Below are positions 9,530-18,595 of a stretch of DNA of 64,000 bases, in pieces. A program made the position numbers and the translations under genes. The notes beneath the pieces are model-generated. The model saw only the letters and a list, made by a program, of their open reading frames with translations. It searched no databases and had not been told where the DNA came from. How positions within the stretch are numbered: position 1 is the first letter of the stretch; each line of letters starts with the position of its first letter. The DNA is taken from the NCBI RefSeq assembly GCF_029953635.1, contig NZ_CP124543.1, positions 2,583,455-2,647,454 of the forward strand. The letters are read 5' to 3'. Source of the stretch: Halotia branconii CENA392 (GTDB taxonomy: Bacteria > Cyanobacteriota > Cyanobacteriia > Cyanobacteriales > Nostocaceae).

Positions 9530-11791
9530 TCATATTGCAGCCGTTTTGGGAAATTCAACTATGAATGTAGTTTGACCAGATGTACTTTCTACATGAATAG
9601 AACCGCCTAAGTGCCTTACCATTTTTTGTACTAATGCCATTTCTAATCCTGTACCACTATATTTCCAGGGATCGTTTTTGGAAAGACGGTAAAATGGCTC
9701 AAAAATCCGTGACAGTTCATAAGAGGGAATTTCTAAGCCGGAATTACTGATACTTAGCTGCACTGCATCTACTGTGAGGTAAGCTGATACTGCAATGGAT
9801 TCGCCCGCAGGGGTATATTTGCCAGTATGACTCAAAAGTTCAGTAACGATTCTTTCTAAGTCCGTGATATCTGTTTCTATCGGCGGAAGTGCAGAATCAA
9901 TCGTCAGGTTTAATTGCTGTTGCTGACAACTGGTAATGTCTCGAAAAGACTCAACAATGGGAGGAAGCCAAGTTTGTAACTCAATGGCAATCAAAGTAGG
10001 GGGTTCGGGTTCGGCTTCTAAATATGTAAGTGTGAGCAAATCGTTAATTAATTTGCTTTCTCGTCCACATTCGTTATGCAAAATTTGTAATAGTTGCGGT
10101 ACTATTTCTATATTTAATAATCCTTCTGGTGTGAGTACACTTTCTAAAGTTTGGGCGGCAAGGCTAATGCTAGTTATGGGTGTCCGTAGTTCATGGGATA
10201 GAGTTCTGAGAAATTCATTTTTGAGGCGTTCTCGTTTTTCTAATTCTCCTAGTTGTGCCTGAGTTGCGTGATAAAGCTGTGCTTGGCGAATAGCGATCGC
10301 ACATTCACTTGCTAACTGCTGCACTAGTTCTATTTCAAATTCATCAAACATTTCTTGCGTTGGTCGCAAAAGCCAAAGATTTCCCAAAATCCCTTGTTCG
10401 TCAAAGATGGGACAAGCTAGTTGTGTAATTACAAGTAATTTGGGATGCCATTGAGAAACAATCTCTACGGATTGTCGATGCTGTTTTTCTAACAGTGGTT
10501 GATAAATTTCCCAAAATTCGGCAATTAGTCTAGTAAGACCTTGGGATGGAGGTAGGTTAATTGTATACTCGTAAGCAACCTTGGCACTGGTACGGCAGGG
10601 GCTATAAAGTTCGATATAGCACGATTCAAGTTTTAGTAACTGTACTAATTCTTGAGTAGCTGTTTGCAATACTTGAGTTTCGTTTTGATTATCGCGAATT
10701 TGTTCGGTAATGTGACGTACTAATGCTTGAAAGTTCTGCGCCTGTTGTAATTGGGCTTGATGCTGCTGAGTCTGCAACTTGAGTTTGGTGTCCAAATGCT
10801 GTATTTGCTGATGTAGTTCTGCCTGTTGGACAGCAATACCGATTTGAGTTGCTAGTTGCTTGAATAAATCAACTTCTATTTGCTGCCATTGATGGGGTTG
10901 ATCGCAATACTGAGCAATTAACAGCCCCCACAAATTTTGCTGTAATAAAATAGGCACAACCAAATTGGCTCTAACCTGCAAAGATGCCAAAAAATTTATT
11001 TGCTCAGGATGTAACACTGCTGCATAGATATCTTCAACAATTTGAATACAACCTCGTCCGTGAGGTTCTTTATATTTGGTACTGAAACTAGGATCTCGAA
11101 AGTTTTTACCTAAAAGCGAACCACTCGCACTAACAGTTGCTTCAGCGATGATTGTGCCACTTTCATTTGACTGAATATGGTAAACCATGATGCGATCGCA
11201 GTTTAAACACTGTCGCAGTTCTTTTACAGTTTGATCAAGATTGGCATTTAAATCTAATGATTCACTAATCCGAAGAGCGATCGCTTCTAACAGTTTTTCT
11301 CGTTTAGCTTGAGTGCCTTTAACTTGGGCTACTTGTTTGCTAGGAGTAATATTACTACTAGTGCCAATTAATCGATAAATTTTAGAATTAGCATCCCGCA
11401 GTGGTGTTAGAGTTGTACTCCACCAAGTCGGAACACCTTGGAATTGCAAACATTGTTCGTAAGAAATAGTTTTACCAAAGCGTACACAATCAACGTAATG
11501 CTGACGCACCTTTGCAGCATCAACTGCTGAGAGGATATCCTCTGGTTTTTTGCCCCGGAGATTTTCTGAACTTATACCTAACCATTGCTCATGAGTCGGA
11601 TTCAGCGCTACATATTGAAAATCCCCATCTTCTAGAACATCTACTACGAATATAGATGCCTGTACAGAGTTATACATACTCAGCAGAAATTGTTCGCTAC
11701 TGCTGTTGTTGTCTAATTCTGTACCGAAGATAATATGAGGATTTGATTGTTGTTGCAATTTTAAAGTTGATTCAGTTTGATTTAGATTCAT
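9530..11791 (-). CDS. PAS-GAF-GAF sensor histidine kinase with degenerate ATP site
   Basis: A 753-residue soluble protein from ATG 11791 (a TTG 27 bases upstream is in frame). Order: PAS (about 25-145), GAF (about 165-325), coiled coil, second GAF (about 360-510), HisKA dimerisation domain with LRTLSHELRTP (phospho-acceptor His near 533), and an HATPase-like C-terminus. The first GAF resembles phytochrome-type GAFs but has HPEQINFL where bilin-binding ones have a cysteine, so no chromophore is expected. The ATPase half is altered: LLSHTGKYTP replaces the LLxNAxKYTP N-box, NSGLEIP replaces DxGxGI, and GTGLEMA replaces GTGLGLA. No response regulator is adjacent. Autokinase activity is doubtful; signal sensed unknown. 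Confidence 0.85.
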   Translation of the reverse strand: MNLNQTESTLKLQQQSNPHIIFGTELDNNSSSEQFLLSMYNSVQASIFVVDVLEDGDFQYVALNPTHEQWLGISSENLRGKKPEDILSAVDAAKVRQHYVDCVRFGKTISYEQCLQFQGVPTWWSTTLTPLRDANSKIYRLIGTSSNITPSKQVAQVKGTQAKREKLLEAIALRISESLDLNANLDQTVKELRQCLNCDRIMVYHIQSNESGTIIAEATVSASGSLLGKNFRDPSFSTKYKEPHGRGCIQIVEDIYAAVLHPEQINFLASLQVRANLVVPILLQQNLWGLLIAQYCDQPHQWQQIEVDLFKQLATQIGIAVQQAELHQQIQHLDTKLKLQTQQHQAQLQQAQNFQALVRHITEQIRDNQNETQVLQTATQELVQLLKLESCYIELYSPCRTSAKVAYEYTINLPPSQGLTRLIAEFWEIYQPLLEKQHRQSVEIVSQWHPKLLVITQLACPIFDEQGILGNLWLLRPTQEMFDEFEIELVQQLASECAIAIRQAQLYHATQAQLGELEKRERLKNEFLRTLSHELRTPITSISLAAQTLESVLTPEGLLNIEIVPQLLQILHNECGRESKLINDLLTLTYLEAEPEPPTLIAIELQTWLPPIVESFRDITSCQQQQLNLTIDSALPPIETDITDLERIVTELLSHTGKYTPAGESIAVSAYLTVDAVQLSISNSGLEIPSYELSRIFEPFYRLSKNDPWKYSGTGLEMALVQKMVRHLGGSIHVESTSGQTTFIVEFPKTAAI

Positions 11792-12283
11792 GCAAGAGTC
11801 CCTATCTGCTATTTCCAAATCTTTTAGGCGCTCTCTTGAGTGATTTTATTAGTAAGATTTCTCTCTAGCGCCCATAGCAAAGCATATTTAGCCTTTGCTG
11901 ATGATAGTTGTATCTTTCTCTACTTCTGAATTAGAAATCTGAAAAAGTTAATAGCAGTAAGCTTAACAAAACCTGCTTTTTAAAAGTTAAAATACATTTA
12001 TTAAGGTGGCGCGATTATGCTGACATTTTTTATTAATAATTTTTAGAATTGTTGCATATATTTAACTAAATTCCCAGTAATAAATTTTGTTAATGATACA
12101 TTTATTAATAAAATCAAAGTTTCATAACTAAAATATCAATCAACGTAGGTTCAGAGTTGATGATCAAACATTTCTTGACAAAGAATATTAACAGCTATTA
12201 AACAGCTAATAAACACTTGTTTGTTGATTTAGATTTTAAACACAGAAGAAGTTACAAATTTTCTCAAAGCAAAAAAGAAGAAA
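11792..12283. other. AT-rich spacer upstream of the sensor kinase
   Basis: About 490 bases, strongly AT-rich after 11930, with no open frame worth calling. It must carry the kinase promoter (minus strand) and the end of the membrane-protein transcript. No operator recognised. Confidence 0.4.
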
Positions 12284-12859
12284 TTACCTAAACAATCTGT
12301 AAGCATTGATTCCTGTCAAGATAGCAACCATCAGCCAAGTGATCGCTAAACCTGCGACTTCGCCTAAAAACAAGCGTGTCAGGTAATGCAAAATACTACC
12401 GACAATAGAACCTACAGGTATTGCTATAGCCCAACTTGCCGAACTAACTAAGATCCATTGCCAAGCCCAAGGAAATGGTTGACGAATAGCTAACCATTGA
12501 GCAAAGCCAATACCAAAGCCGCCAATTGCGCCATAAATTGCCCCACTCAGGATTATGGAAGCAAAAAACTCGCTATTGGGTATAACAATCCAACCGATCG
12601 CACCGATGCCAATAGCGCTAATAGCAATCCAAGCTAGCAGTGTTGATAAAATCCACTTTACAGCAGAGATGCTGTGTCTAAGAATTAAACCTTGAGGAAG
12701 TGCAACCATTAATCCGCCAATAGATGCTTGAATTACTCCAATATCTTCTGGTTTTTCAACGATTTCAATTAAACATAAACTCATTAAAAAGCCGCCACAA
12801 GTAGCGACAATCCATAGTAATGTAAATTCTAATTCAGTTTTGGCAGGGACTAATGGCAT
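12284..12859 (-). CDS. hypothetical multi-spanning membrane protein
   Basis: A 191-residue protein (ATG 12859) with five to six hydrophobic segments and two related GxxQG/GxxQWLxxR units: GLMVALPQGLILRHSIS and GFGIGFAQWLAIRQPFPWAWQWI. Proteins with this repeated pattern are common, uncharacterised cyanobacterial membrane proteins. Its start codon is embedded in TTTGATGCC, where TGATG would be a stop/start overlap with a preceding gene. The DNA just upstream still encodes the tail ARPSR-like end of the GH10-like gene now at 20495, so the two were probably once adjacent and translationally coupled. Confidence 0.7.
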   Translation of the reverse strand: MPLVPAKTELEFTLLWIVATCGGFLMSLCLIEIVEKPEDIGVIQASIGGLMVALPQGLILRHSISAVKWILSTLLAWIAISAIGIGAIGWIVIPNSEFFASIILSGAIYGAIGGFGIGFAQWLAIRQPFPWAWQWILVSSASWAIAIPVGSIVGSILHYLTRLFLGEVAGLAITWLMVAILTGINAYRLFR

Positions 12860-12896
12860 CAAATTTTCTGAAGTCGTGAAGGTCTAGCAAGCTTGT
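12838..12896. repeat. direct repeat A of the island boundary
   Basis: Roughly 59 bases matching 20474-20532 at about 85% by eye, in the same orientation. It covers the first codons of the membrane-protein gene (minus strand MPLVPAK) and, upstream of its ATG, a remnant coding for LARPSRLQKI-stop. In copy B the matching part is the real C-terminus (AARPSRPKKS-stop) of the GH10-like gene. Confidence 0.75.
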
Positions 12897-12956
12897 AGTC
12901 AGGACTTTAGTCCTTATTTTCAATCACTCGCTCAAATTTAAAGTAGGCGATCACAT

Positions 12957-13166
12957 TTATGGAAAGTAGCGGTAAATATCTTTTAGAGCCTCATTTATAC
13001 TTAAAGGGGTTTCGTCCTTAACGGCTTGCATAGCTTGATAAAGCCCCTCATCTTCAATAGCGTCTAACAGACGCTGATATTCTTCAAACTCTAAGACTAC
13101 TTTGAGAATTTGACCTTGTTTATCCGTGATTAACTCCTGCACAAAAGGATATTCTTCCGCTTTCAT
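12957..13166 (-). CDS. antitoxin-like small protein (orphan)
   Basis: A 69-residue acidic protein from ATG 13166. The layout KxxxYPFVQELITDKQGQI, then VVLEFEEYQRLLDAIEDEGLY and a C-terminal acidic helix, is that of cyanobacterial antitoxins normally followed by a RelE/ParE-type toxin gene. Here no toxin follows: the next 100 bases on this strand are repeat A and the membrane-protein gene. It may be an orphan left from a broken toxin-antitoxin pair, or may act with a distant toxin. Confidence 0.6.
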   Translation of the reverse strand: MKAEEYPFVQELITDKQGQILKVVLEFEEYQRLLDAIEDEGLYQAMQAVKDETPLSINEALKDIYRYFP

Positions 13167-13238
13167 CAATTATTGTCCAGAGTAGTTGCTTAATCTACAT
13201 ATAAAGATATAGCAGTACTAAATCATTCGTGAACAACA

Positions 13239-13271
13239 AGATCCCCGACTTCTCAAAGAAGTCGGGGATCT
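13239..13271. repeat. 33-bp palindrome (AGATCCCCGACTTCT family), copy 1
   Basis: AGATCCCCGACTTCT, centre CAA, AGAAGTCGGGGATCT: a near-perfect 15-bp stem. The left flank GAACAACA is shared with the copy at 48278, marking a subfamily. Other copies are at 17708-17740 and 62152-62184. Confidence 0.85.
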
Positions 13272-13328
13272 GACTCTCTTGAAACTGTATTTTACGCTAA
13301 GCGATCGCTATCAAAACCAAACATTTAA

Positions 13329-13510
13329 GCTGGGAACTCGGAACTTCAACCTCAGAACTCGAAATTTTGAGCTGGGAACTTGGAACTTCAACCTTAGAAC
13401 TCGGAATTTCAAGTTGGGAACTTGGAACTTCAACCTCAGGACACGAAACTTCGAGCTGGGAACTTGGAACTTCAACTTCAGAACTCGGAATTTCAAGCTG
13501 GGAACTCGAA
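13329..13510. repeat. 42-bp minisatellite (2 x 21-bp units)
   Basis: GCTGGGAACT-like starts recur at 13329, 13371, 13413, 13455 and 13497, exactly 42 bases apart. Each 42-bp unit is two related 21-bp halves (GCTGGGAACTTGGAACTTCAA and a CCTCAGAACTCGGAATTTCAA variant). As 21 is a multiple of three, several frames on both strands stay open with 7-residue periodicity (NFxLGTWNFxLRTR on plus), but their ends run into dispersed repeats and no start has a ribosome site. I regard it as a non-coding tandem array. The remainder of 13272-13634 is HIP1 sites and small repeats. Confidence 0.8.
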
Positions 13511-13634
13511 CAATGGTGTTTTTTTCGCCAGCGATCGCCTTTCATACTACATTTATTATGAGTTGGGCAAGGAGTGATGCCTACGGCGGGCTACGCCAAC
13601 GCACCTTTACAGCAAATGCCATCCTCTCATTTTT

Positions 13635-16600
13635 TTACTCCCTATTCCCCACTCCCCGGTTACTGAGCTTGTCCTGAGCGTAGTCGAAGGGCGCAGCCTC
13701 TTGTAGAGAAGTACACACCCTCGGCGCATCAGGATGACTAATCAAATAAGCCTTCAGCCAACTGCAACCCTGCGCCAGTAAATTATCAAGATCCAAATTC
13801 CACAGTTTGATGGTGTTGTCACCACTAGCGGAGGCTAAGGTTTTGCCGTCCGGGCTGAACACCACACTACTGACCGCAGCGCTATGACCTTCTAAGGTGG
13901 AGATAACTTTGCCTGTATCTCGATTCCACAGTTTGATTGTCTTGTCATTACTAGCGGAGGCTAAGGTTTTGCCGTCCGGGCTGAACACCACACTATTGAC
14001 CGCATCGCCATGACCTTCTAAGGTGGAGATAACTTTGCCTGTATCTCGATTCCACAGTTTGATGGTCTTGTCATAGCTAGCGGAGGCTAAGGTTTTGCCG
14101 TCCGGGCTGAACACCACACTACTGACCATTTCGCTATGACCTTCCAGGGTAGAAATGAGTTTACCTGTGTCTCGATTCCACAGTTTTATTGTCTTGTCAC
14201 GACTTGCGGAAGCTAAGGTTTTACCGTCCGGGCTGAACACCACACTACTGACCATTTCGCTATGACCTTTTAGGGTGGAGATAACTTTGCCTGTGTCCCG
14301 ATTCCACAGTTTAATTGTCTTATCACCACTGGCGGAGGCTAAGGTTTTGCCGTCCGGGCTGAACACCACACTACTGACCCAATCGCCATGACCTTCTAAG
14401 GTAGAGATAACTTTGCCTGTGTCCCGATTCCACAGTTTGATTGTCCTGTCATTACTAGCGGAGGCTAAGGTTTTGCCGTCCGGGCTGGACACCACACTAC
14501 TGACCCAATCGCCATGACCTTCTAAGGTAGAGATAACTTTACCTGTATCTCGATTCCACAGTTTGATCGTCTTGTCACCACTGGCGGAGGCTAAGGTTTT
14601 GCCGTCCGGGCTGAACACTACACTAGAGACCGGAGCGCTATGACCTTCTAAGGTAGAGATAACTTTACCTGTATCTCGATTCCACAGTTTGATCGTCTTG
14701 TCACCACTGGCGGAGGCTAAGGTTTTGCCGTCCGGGCTGAACACTACACTAGAGACCGGAGCGCTATGACCTTCTAAGGTAGAGATAACTTTACCTGTAT
14801 CTCGATTCCACAGTTTGATCGTCTTGTCAGCACTAGCGGAGGCTAAGGTTTTGCCGTCCGGGCTGAACGCTACACTATAGACCGGAGCGCTATGACCTTC
14901 TAAGGTGGAGATAATTTTACCTGTATCCCGATTCCACAGTTTGATGGTGTTGTCAAGACTTGCGGAGGCTAAGGTTTTGCCGTCCGGGCTGAACACTACA
15001 CTCCATACCGCATCGCCATGACCTTCTAAGGTGGAGATAACTTTGCCTGTATCCCGATTCCACAGTTTGATGGTGTTGTCAAGACTTGCGGAGGCTAAGG
15101 TTTTGCCGTCCGGGCTGAACACTACACTCCATACCGCATCGCCATGACCTTCTAAGGTGGAGATAACTTTGCCTGTATCTTGATTCCACAGTTTGATTGT
15201 CTTGTCATCACTAGCGGAGGCTAAGGTTTTACCGTCCGGGCTGAACGCTACACTATTGACCAGAGCGCCATGACCTTCTAAGGTGGAGATAACTTTACCT
15301 GTATCTCGATTCCACAGTTTGATGGTCTTGTCATCACTAGCGGAGGCTAAGGTTTTACCGTCCGGGCTGAACGCTACATTAGAGACCAGAGCGCCATGAC
15401 CTTCTAAGGTGGAGATAACTTTGCCTGTATCTCGATTCCACAGTTTGATGGTCTTGTCATCACTAGCGGAGGCTAAGGTTTTGCCGTCTGGGCTGAACGC
15501 TACACTCCATACCGCATTGTCATGACCTTCTAAGCGATTTATTTCCCTAATATCTAGCAGAATAGTCTGCAAACTAAACAAAGGGCTATAAGCTGAGTAA
15601 TCTGCTAAAGATTTTTTATTCTTGACTAAAGTTTTGAGTTCTTCCCCACTCCGCACGGCTAACAGTAATCCCTCAATTTCTCTAGAAGTTCTAAACTCCC
15701 GCAAGGCATTTGTTCCTTCTTGCTCTAATCGCGTAGCTGTGAGGGCAGTTTCACGCTCTGTTTTTGCTATATCTAAACCAGCAATGGCATTTTGACGCTG
15801 TTTTTCTGCACTATCACGCTGCTGTTGAGCAGTTAGCGCCTGTTTTTGTGCCAAATACTTCTGGTAACTTGCTTGTTGTGCCTGTGTCCGTGCTTGTTGG
15901 TACTGTGCATTAGCTTTATCTAATGTTTGCTGTGCTAGTTTTACCTTGCTCTTAGCAATCTTTAAATTATTTTCTGCTAAAGATTTTTGTTTTAATATCT
16001 GTTCTTTTTCTGTCTTCGTAACTTCCGTTGCTGCTTGAGCCTTTTTTAAATCTTCCTTAGCAGCATTCGCTTCTTTTGTAGCTGTTTCTTTCGCTGCAAT
16101 AGCACTCTTAGATAATTTAATACTATGTTGAGCGATTATAAACAATGCAACTGCCCCCACTACAGCACAACCCAGCAAAACAGAACCACTGCGAATCTGT
16201 TGTTTAGCTTTGCGGTTCGCCTCTGCTAAAACCTGCTTTGCTTGTTCCTCTGCTTCCAGGCTTTTTTGCAGTTCACGCTTTTCTAATTCCTGACTAGCAT
16301 CCAAAAATCGGTCATCGACATCAGTTAAACCTTTGCCAATGCGCCAAACCAAAGCTTCTTGTAATGCTTTTCCCCGCAACAACCGCGATTCATCTTGAAA
16401 ATCAGCAGCCACCCAAGCATTAAAAGCATCAGAATACGGACGCAACCTAGTTAAAATATTTTCAGCCCATTCTTGCTTAAACACCTCTGCATAAATGCGG
16501 TTATAAATTCGCAACTTTCCATCCCGCTTGACCACCAACCCAGTCAACCGCAGCACTATTTGGTCGTTACTATCATCAGCAACTATCTCACCCTGTTGCA

Positions 16601-17672
16601 CAATCTGCTGACACAACCCCAAAAGCCGCCCAGTCTGCTGCTCCCCACTCCGCATGATTCTATCCCGAATCGTCTTTAAATGTTCCGGCTCATCTTGTCC
16701 TTCCCAATTCTCAATAATCCGCTTTCTGACTACGCTTTCTACCAACCCCTCAACTGGGGATTCCCCCTCATTTCCATTAGAACTTACGCAATAACTCTCT
16801 GAAACTCCTATTTCTCCGTGTCCTCTGCGTCCTCTGCGGTTTAATTCTCCGTTACTTGTGCGTGAATCTTGTTCATAAGACGCGATGAATCGCGTCTCTA
16901 TAAGGGAATCGGCAATTAATAAGTTACAAACCTTCTGGGTTAAAAATGGCTGTCCACCTGTCCACGCCAACACCGCCGCCATCACCTCTTGAGGATTACC
17001 TAACGCCGCTAAACCCCGCGCTAAAGGTTCCGCTTCATCTAACTGAAAACCAGTTAAATCAATTGCCCGACCAATATTAAAAGGTGTGCGTCCCTTATCT
17101 TGAATCAAATCTGAAGGAGTAGATACCCCAATTAATGCAAAAGTGATGCGATTATATTCAGGTTTATCAGCGCGGCGGTTATAACAATCCCGAATGACTG
17201 CAAAAAAGTCATCTAAATTAAAAGCCAGACTCAAAACACTATCAATTTCATCAATAAAAATAATAATATTTGCTGTTATTTTTTCTAATAAAACTGTTTC
17301 AATAAACTTACTCAAACGCTGTACTGGTGAAAGTAAATTGTTCTCACTCCACCAAATGTCTAAATCAAAATCACTATAAAGATTAAAATATCCCACCAAC
17401 GTATCAATTACCCCGGCATACCATTGTTCCGGCGTAATCTCTGCCGTCCCAATGGCAGTAATATCAATAGCCGCACAAGCAAACCCTTCATTTTGCAACC
17501 GTTGCATCACCTGCACCCGCAAGCTAGATTTCCCCATTTGCCGCGAGTTGAGAACATAACAAAATTCCCCAGCCTTCAACCCTGCATACAAATCATCATC
17601 AGCTTGGCGTTTGACATAAGTTGGCGCATTGGCGGGTAAACTACCCCCGACTTGATACTGGTACTGAGTCAT
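13635..17672 (-). CDS. AAA-like ATPase with coiled coil and 14 WD40 repeats
   Basis: About 1345 residues from ATG 17672 ([10 protein letters not shown]); the frame is open further upstream only through a palindromic repeat. N-terminal AAA-like (AAA_35-type) NTPase: Walker A SRQMGKSS near 43-50 and Walker [10 protein letters not shown] near 135-143. Then a winged-helix-like part, a hydrophobic segment [17 protein letters not shown], a long Ala/Gln/Lys-rich coiled coil, and from about residue 714 fourteen 42-residue WD40 repeats (GH...[11 protein letters not shown]...KLWN), enough for two seven-bladed propellers. The tail after [12 protein letters not shown] is encoded by a dispersed repeat. 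Such proteins are signal-transduction or conflict NTPases. Follows the nuclease-like and CHAT genes on the same strand. Confidence 0.85.
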   Translation of the reverse strand: MTQYQYQVGGSLPANAPTYVKRQADDDLYAGLKAGEFCYVLNSRQMGKSSLRVQVMQRLQNEGFACAAIDITAIGTAEITPEQWYAGVIDTLVGYFNLYSDFDLDIWWSENNLLSPVQRLSKFIETVLLEKITANIIIFIDEIDSVLSLAFNLDDFFAVIRDCYNRRADKPEYNRITFALIGVSTPSDLIQDKGRTPFNIGRAIDLTGFQLDEAEPLARGLAALGNPQEVMAAVLAWTGGQPFLTQKVCNLLIADSLIETRFIASYEQDSRTSNGELNRRGRRGHGEIGVSESYCVSSNGNEGESPVEGLVESVVRKRIIENWEGQDEPEHLKTIRDRIMRSGEQQTGRLLGLCQQIVQQGEIVADDSNDQIVLRLTGLVVKRDGKLRIYNRIYAEVFKQEWAENILTRLRPYSDAFNAWVAADFQDESRLLRGKALQEALVWRIGKGLTDVDDRFLDASQELEKRELQKSLEAEEQAKQVLAEANRKAKQQIRSGSVLLGCAVVGAVALFIIAQHSIKLSKSAIAAKETATKEANAAKEDLKKAQAATEVTKTEKEQILKQKSLAENNLKIAKSKVKLAQQTLDKANAQYQQARTQAQQASYQKYLAQKQALTAQQQRDSAEKQRQNAIAGLDIAKTERETALTATRLEQEGTNALREFRTSREIEGLLLAVRSGEELKTLVKNKKSLADYSAYSPLFSLQTILLDIREINRLEGHDNAVWSVAFSPDGKTLASASDDKTIKLWNRDTGKVISTLEGHGALVSNVAFSPDGKTLASASDDKTIKLWNRDTGKVISTLEGHGALVNSVAFSPDGKTLASASDDKTIKLWNQDTGKVISTLEGHGDAVWSVVFSPDGKTLASASLDNTIKLWNRDTGKVISTLEGHGDAVWSVVFSPDGKTLASASLDNTIKLWNRDTGKIISTLEGHSAPVYSVAFSPDGKTLASASADKTIKLWNRDTGKVISTLEGHSAPVSSVVFSPDGKTLASASGDKTIKLWNRDTGKVISTLEGHSAPVSSVVFSPDGKTLASASGDKTIKLWNRDTGKVISTLEGHGDWVSSVVSSPDGKTLASASNDRTIKLWNRDTGKVISTLEGHGDWVSSVVFSPDGKTLASASGDKTIKLWNRDTGKVISTLKGHSEMVSSVVFSPDGKTLASASRDKTIKLWNRDTGKLISTLEGHSEMVSSVVFSPDGKTLASASYDKTIKLWNRDTGKVISTLEGHGDAVNSVVFSPDGKTLASASNDKTIKLWNRDTGKVISTLEGHSAAVSSVVFSPDGKTLASASGDNTIKLWNLDLDNLLAQGCSWLKAYLISHPDAPRVCTSLQEAAPFDYAQDKLSNRGVGNRE
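16786..16870. repeat. dispersed repeat inserted in frame in the WD40 gene
   Basis: ACTTACGCAATAACTCTCTG ... CCTCTGCGTCCTCTGCGG ... ACTTGTGCG is the same family as in spacers at 20344-20455 and 47222-47404. It encodes a low-complexity insert (around [20 protein letters not shown]) between the NTPase core and the following domain, without breaking the frame. Confidence 0.7.
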
Positions 17673-17707
17673 ACATTGACTGGCAAATAGGTGTTTGAGA
17701 GGCTGCG

Positions 17708-17740
17708 AGATCCCCGACTTCTTTAAGAAGTCGGGGATCT
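17708..17740. repeat. 33-bp palindrome, copy 2
   Basis: AGATCCCCGACTTCT-TTA-AGAAGTCGGGGATCT, flanked on the left by GGCTGCG as in the copy at 62152. It lies 36 bases before the chosen WD40-gene start, which argues against the longer upstream frame and may form a hairpin in the 5' leader. Confidence 0.85.
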
Positions 17741-17804
17741 GACTACCATCAGCGCAGCGCACCGTCAACAATTCAAGGTGCGTTAGCCTACGGCATAACA
17801 CACC

Positions 17805-18440
17805 CTACATATAATTTATATTTCTTACCAATTTACTTAGGTGTTTTAAAACTTTGACAACAGTATAAATATCTTCCTCACGATTCAGAAAAAATGTGTA
17901 AGATAACGCATATTTTGCTGTATCTTGTTTCATCAACTTAATAAACTGAAATTCCTGACCATTAGTGACAAAACCAAACGTTGGTTTCCCAGTGTCAGAA
18001 TTACCTAACATATCAGCTAAAGCTTGAGGAATTGCTGGTACTAAAGAGTATTGCGCTCTTTTGGCTTCAATTACCAGTACCCACAACGGCGGATGAAATA
18101 CCAAAATATCAATCCGTCCTCGAACAATTGTGCCTTCATCCTCTGACCAAATTTCTACTTCTTGTTCTGAGGCGATGTAAAAAGGCGGTTGATAAAAACC
18201 TGCTAAACGCAATAGTGGCGATAACACCACCATTTTGACTACAGGTTCTAAAACTGGATATTTCGATAAATGTAAATATTCTGCCTTGACTTCGTTGAGT
18301 AATTCTTTTTCTGATTCACTTAAATCTGGTAAATCTTGCTGCCATTCTGAAAAAAATTGTTTGTTGTCTGCAAGTTGTAGCCCAAAGTCATCAATTAATT
18401 GGGCTAGGGTAATATCTTTGCCCTGAGTAACTTGAACCAT
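17805..18440 (-). CDS. PD-(D/E)XK nuclease-fold protein
   Basis: A 211-residue protein from ATG 18440 (MVQVTQGKDI); a longer start at 18482 is possible. The C-terminal two-thirds carry a restriction-endonuclease-like core: RGRID111ILVFHPPLWVLVIE125AK127, the D...ExK triad spaced as in type I restriction HsdR N-domains, then a helix with AIPQALADML and FGFVTNGQEFQFIKL. It has no helicase part, so it is not a complete HsdR. It sits between the CHAT-AAA gene (155 bp upstream) and the AAA-WD40 gene (132 bp downstream), suggesting a shared role, possibly nucleic-acid cleavage in defence. That role is inference. Confidence 0.72.
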   Translation of the reverse strand: MVQVTQGKDITLAQLIDDFGLQLADNKQFFSEWQQDLPDLSESEKELLNEVKAEYLHLSKYPVLEPVVKMVVLSPLLRLAGFYQPPFYIASEQEVEIWSEDEGTIVRGRIDILVFHPPLWVLVIEAKRAQYSLVPAIPQALADMLGNSDTGKPTFGFVTNGQEFQFIKLMKQDTAKYALSYTFFLNREEDIYTVVKVLKHLSKLVRNINYM

Positions 18441-18489
18441 TTTTTTAGACCTTTTAGGCGAATGGTAATTGAAAATAGACAAGACTTAC

Positions 18490-18595
18490 ACAAAGTTATG
18501 GAAGAATCGAACCGCCAAGGACACAAAGTACACAAAGTAAGAGGGTTTTAGAGAGTTATTGCGTCAGTCCTAAAGAATAAGAACTAAAGTTCTTA
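18490..18595. repeat. dispersed repeat cluster between CHAT and nuclease genes
   Basis: Contains AACCGCCAAGGACACAAAGT, TTATTGCGTCAGTCCT and the palindrome AAGAACTAAAGTTCTT followed by ACTACGAAC, all typical of the repeat families in this genome. The palindrome could end transcription after the CHAT gene, though no long T-run is present. Confidence 0.5.

Noticed and set aside
13239..13271. Palindrome as a CRISPR repeat
   Set aside because: The four copies are tens of kilobases apart, with no regular spacers.
13279..13677. 132-codon plus-strand frame with NFxLGTWNFxLRTR repeats
   Set aside because: It is made by the 42-bp minisatellite and ends in dispersed repeats; opposite-strand frames are equally open and there is no ribosome site.
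17673..17801. 43-residue N-terminal extension of the AAA-WD40 protein
   Set aside because: It is encoded by the 33-bp palindrome and flanking repeat; the family start [10 protein letters not shown] is at 17672.
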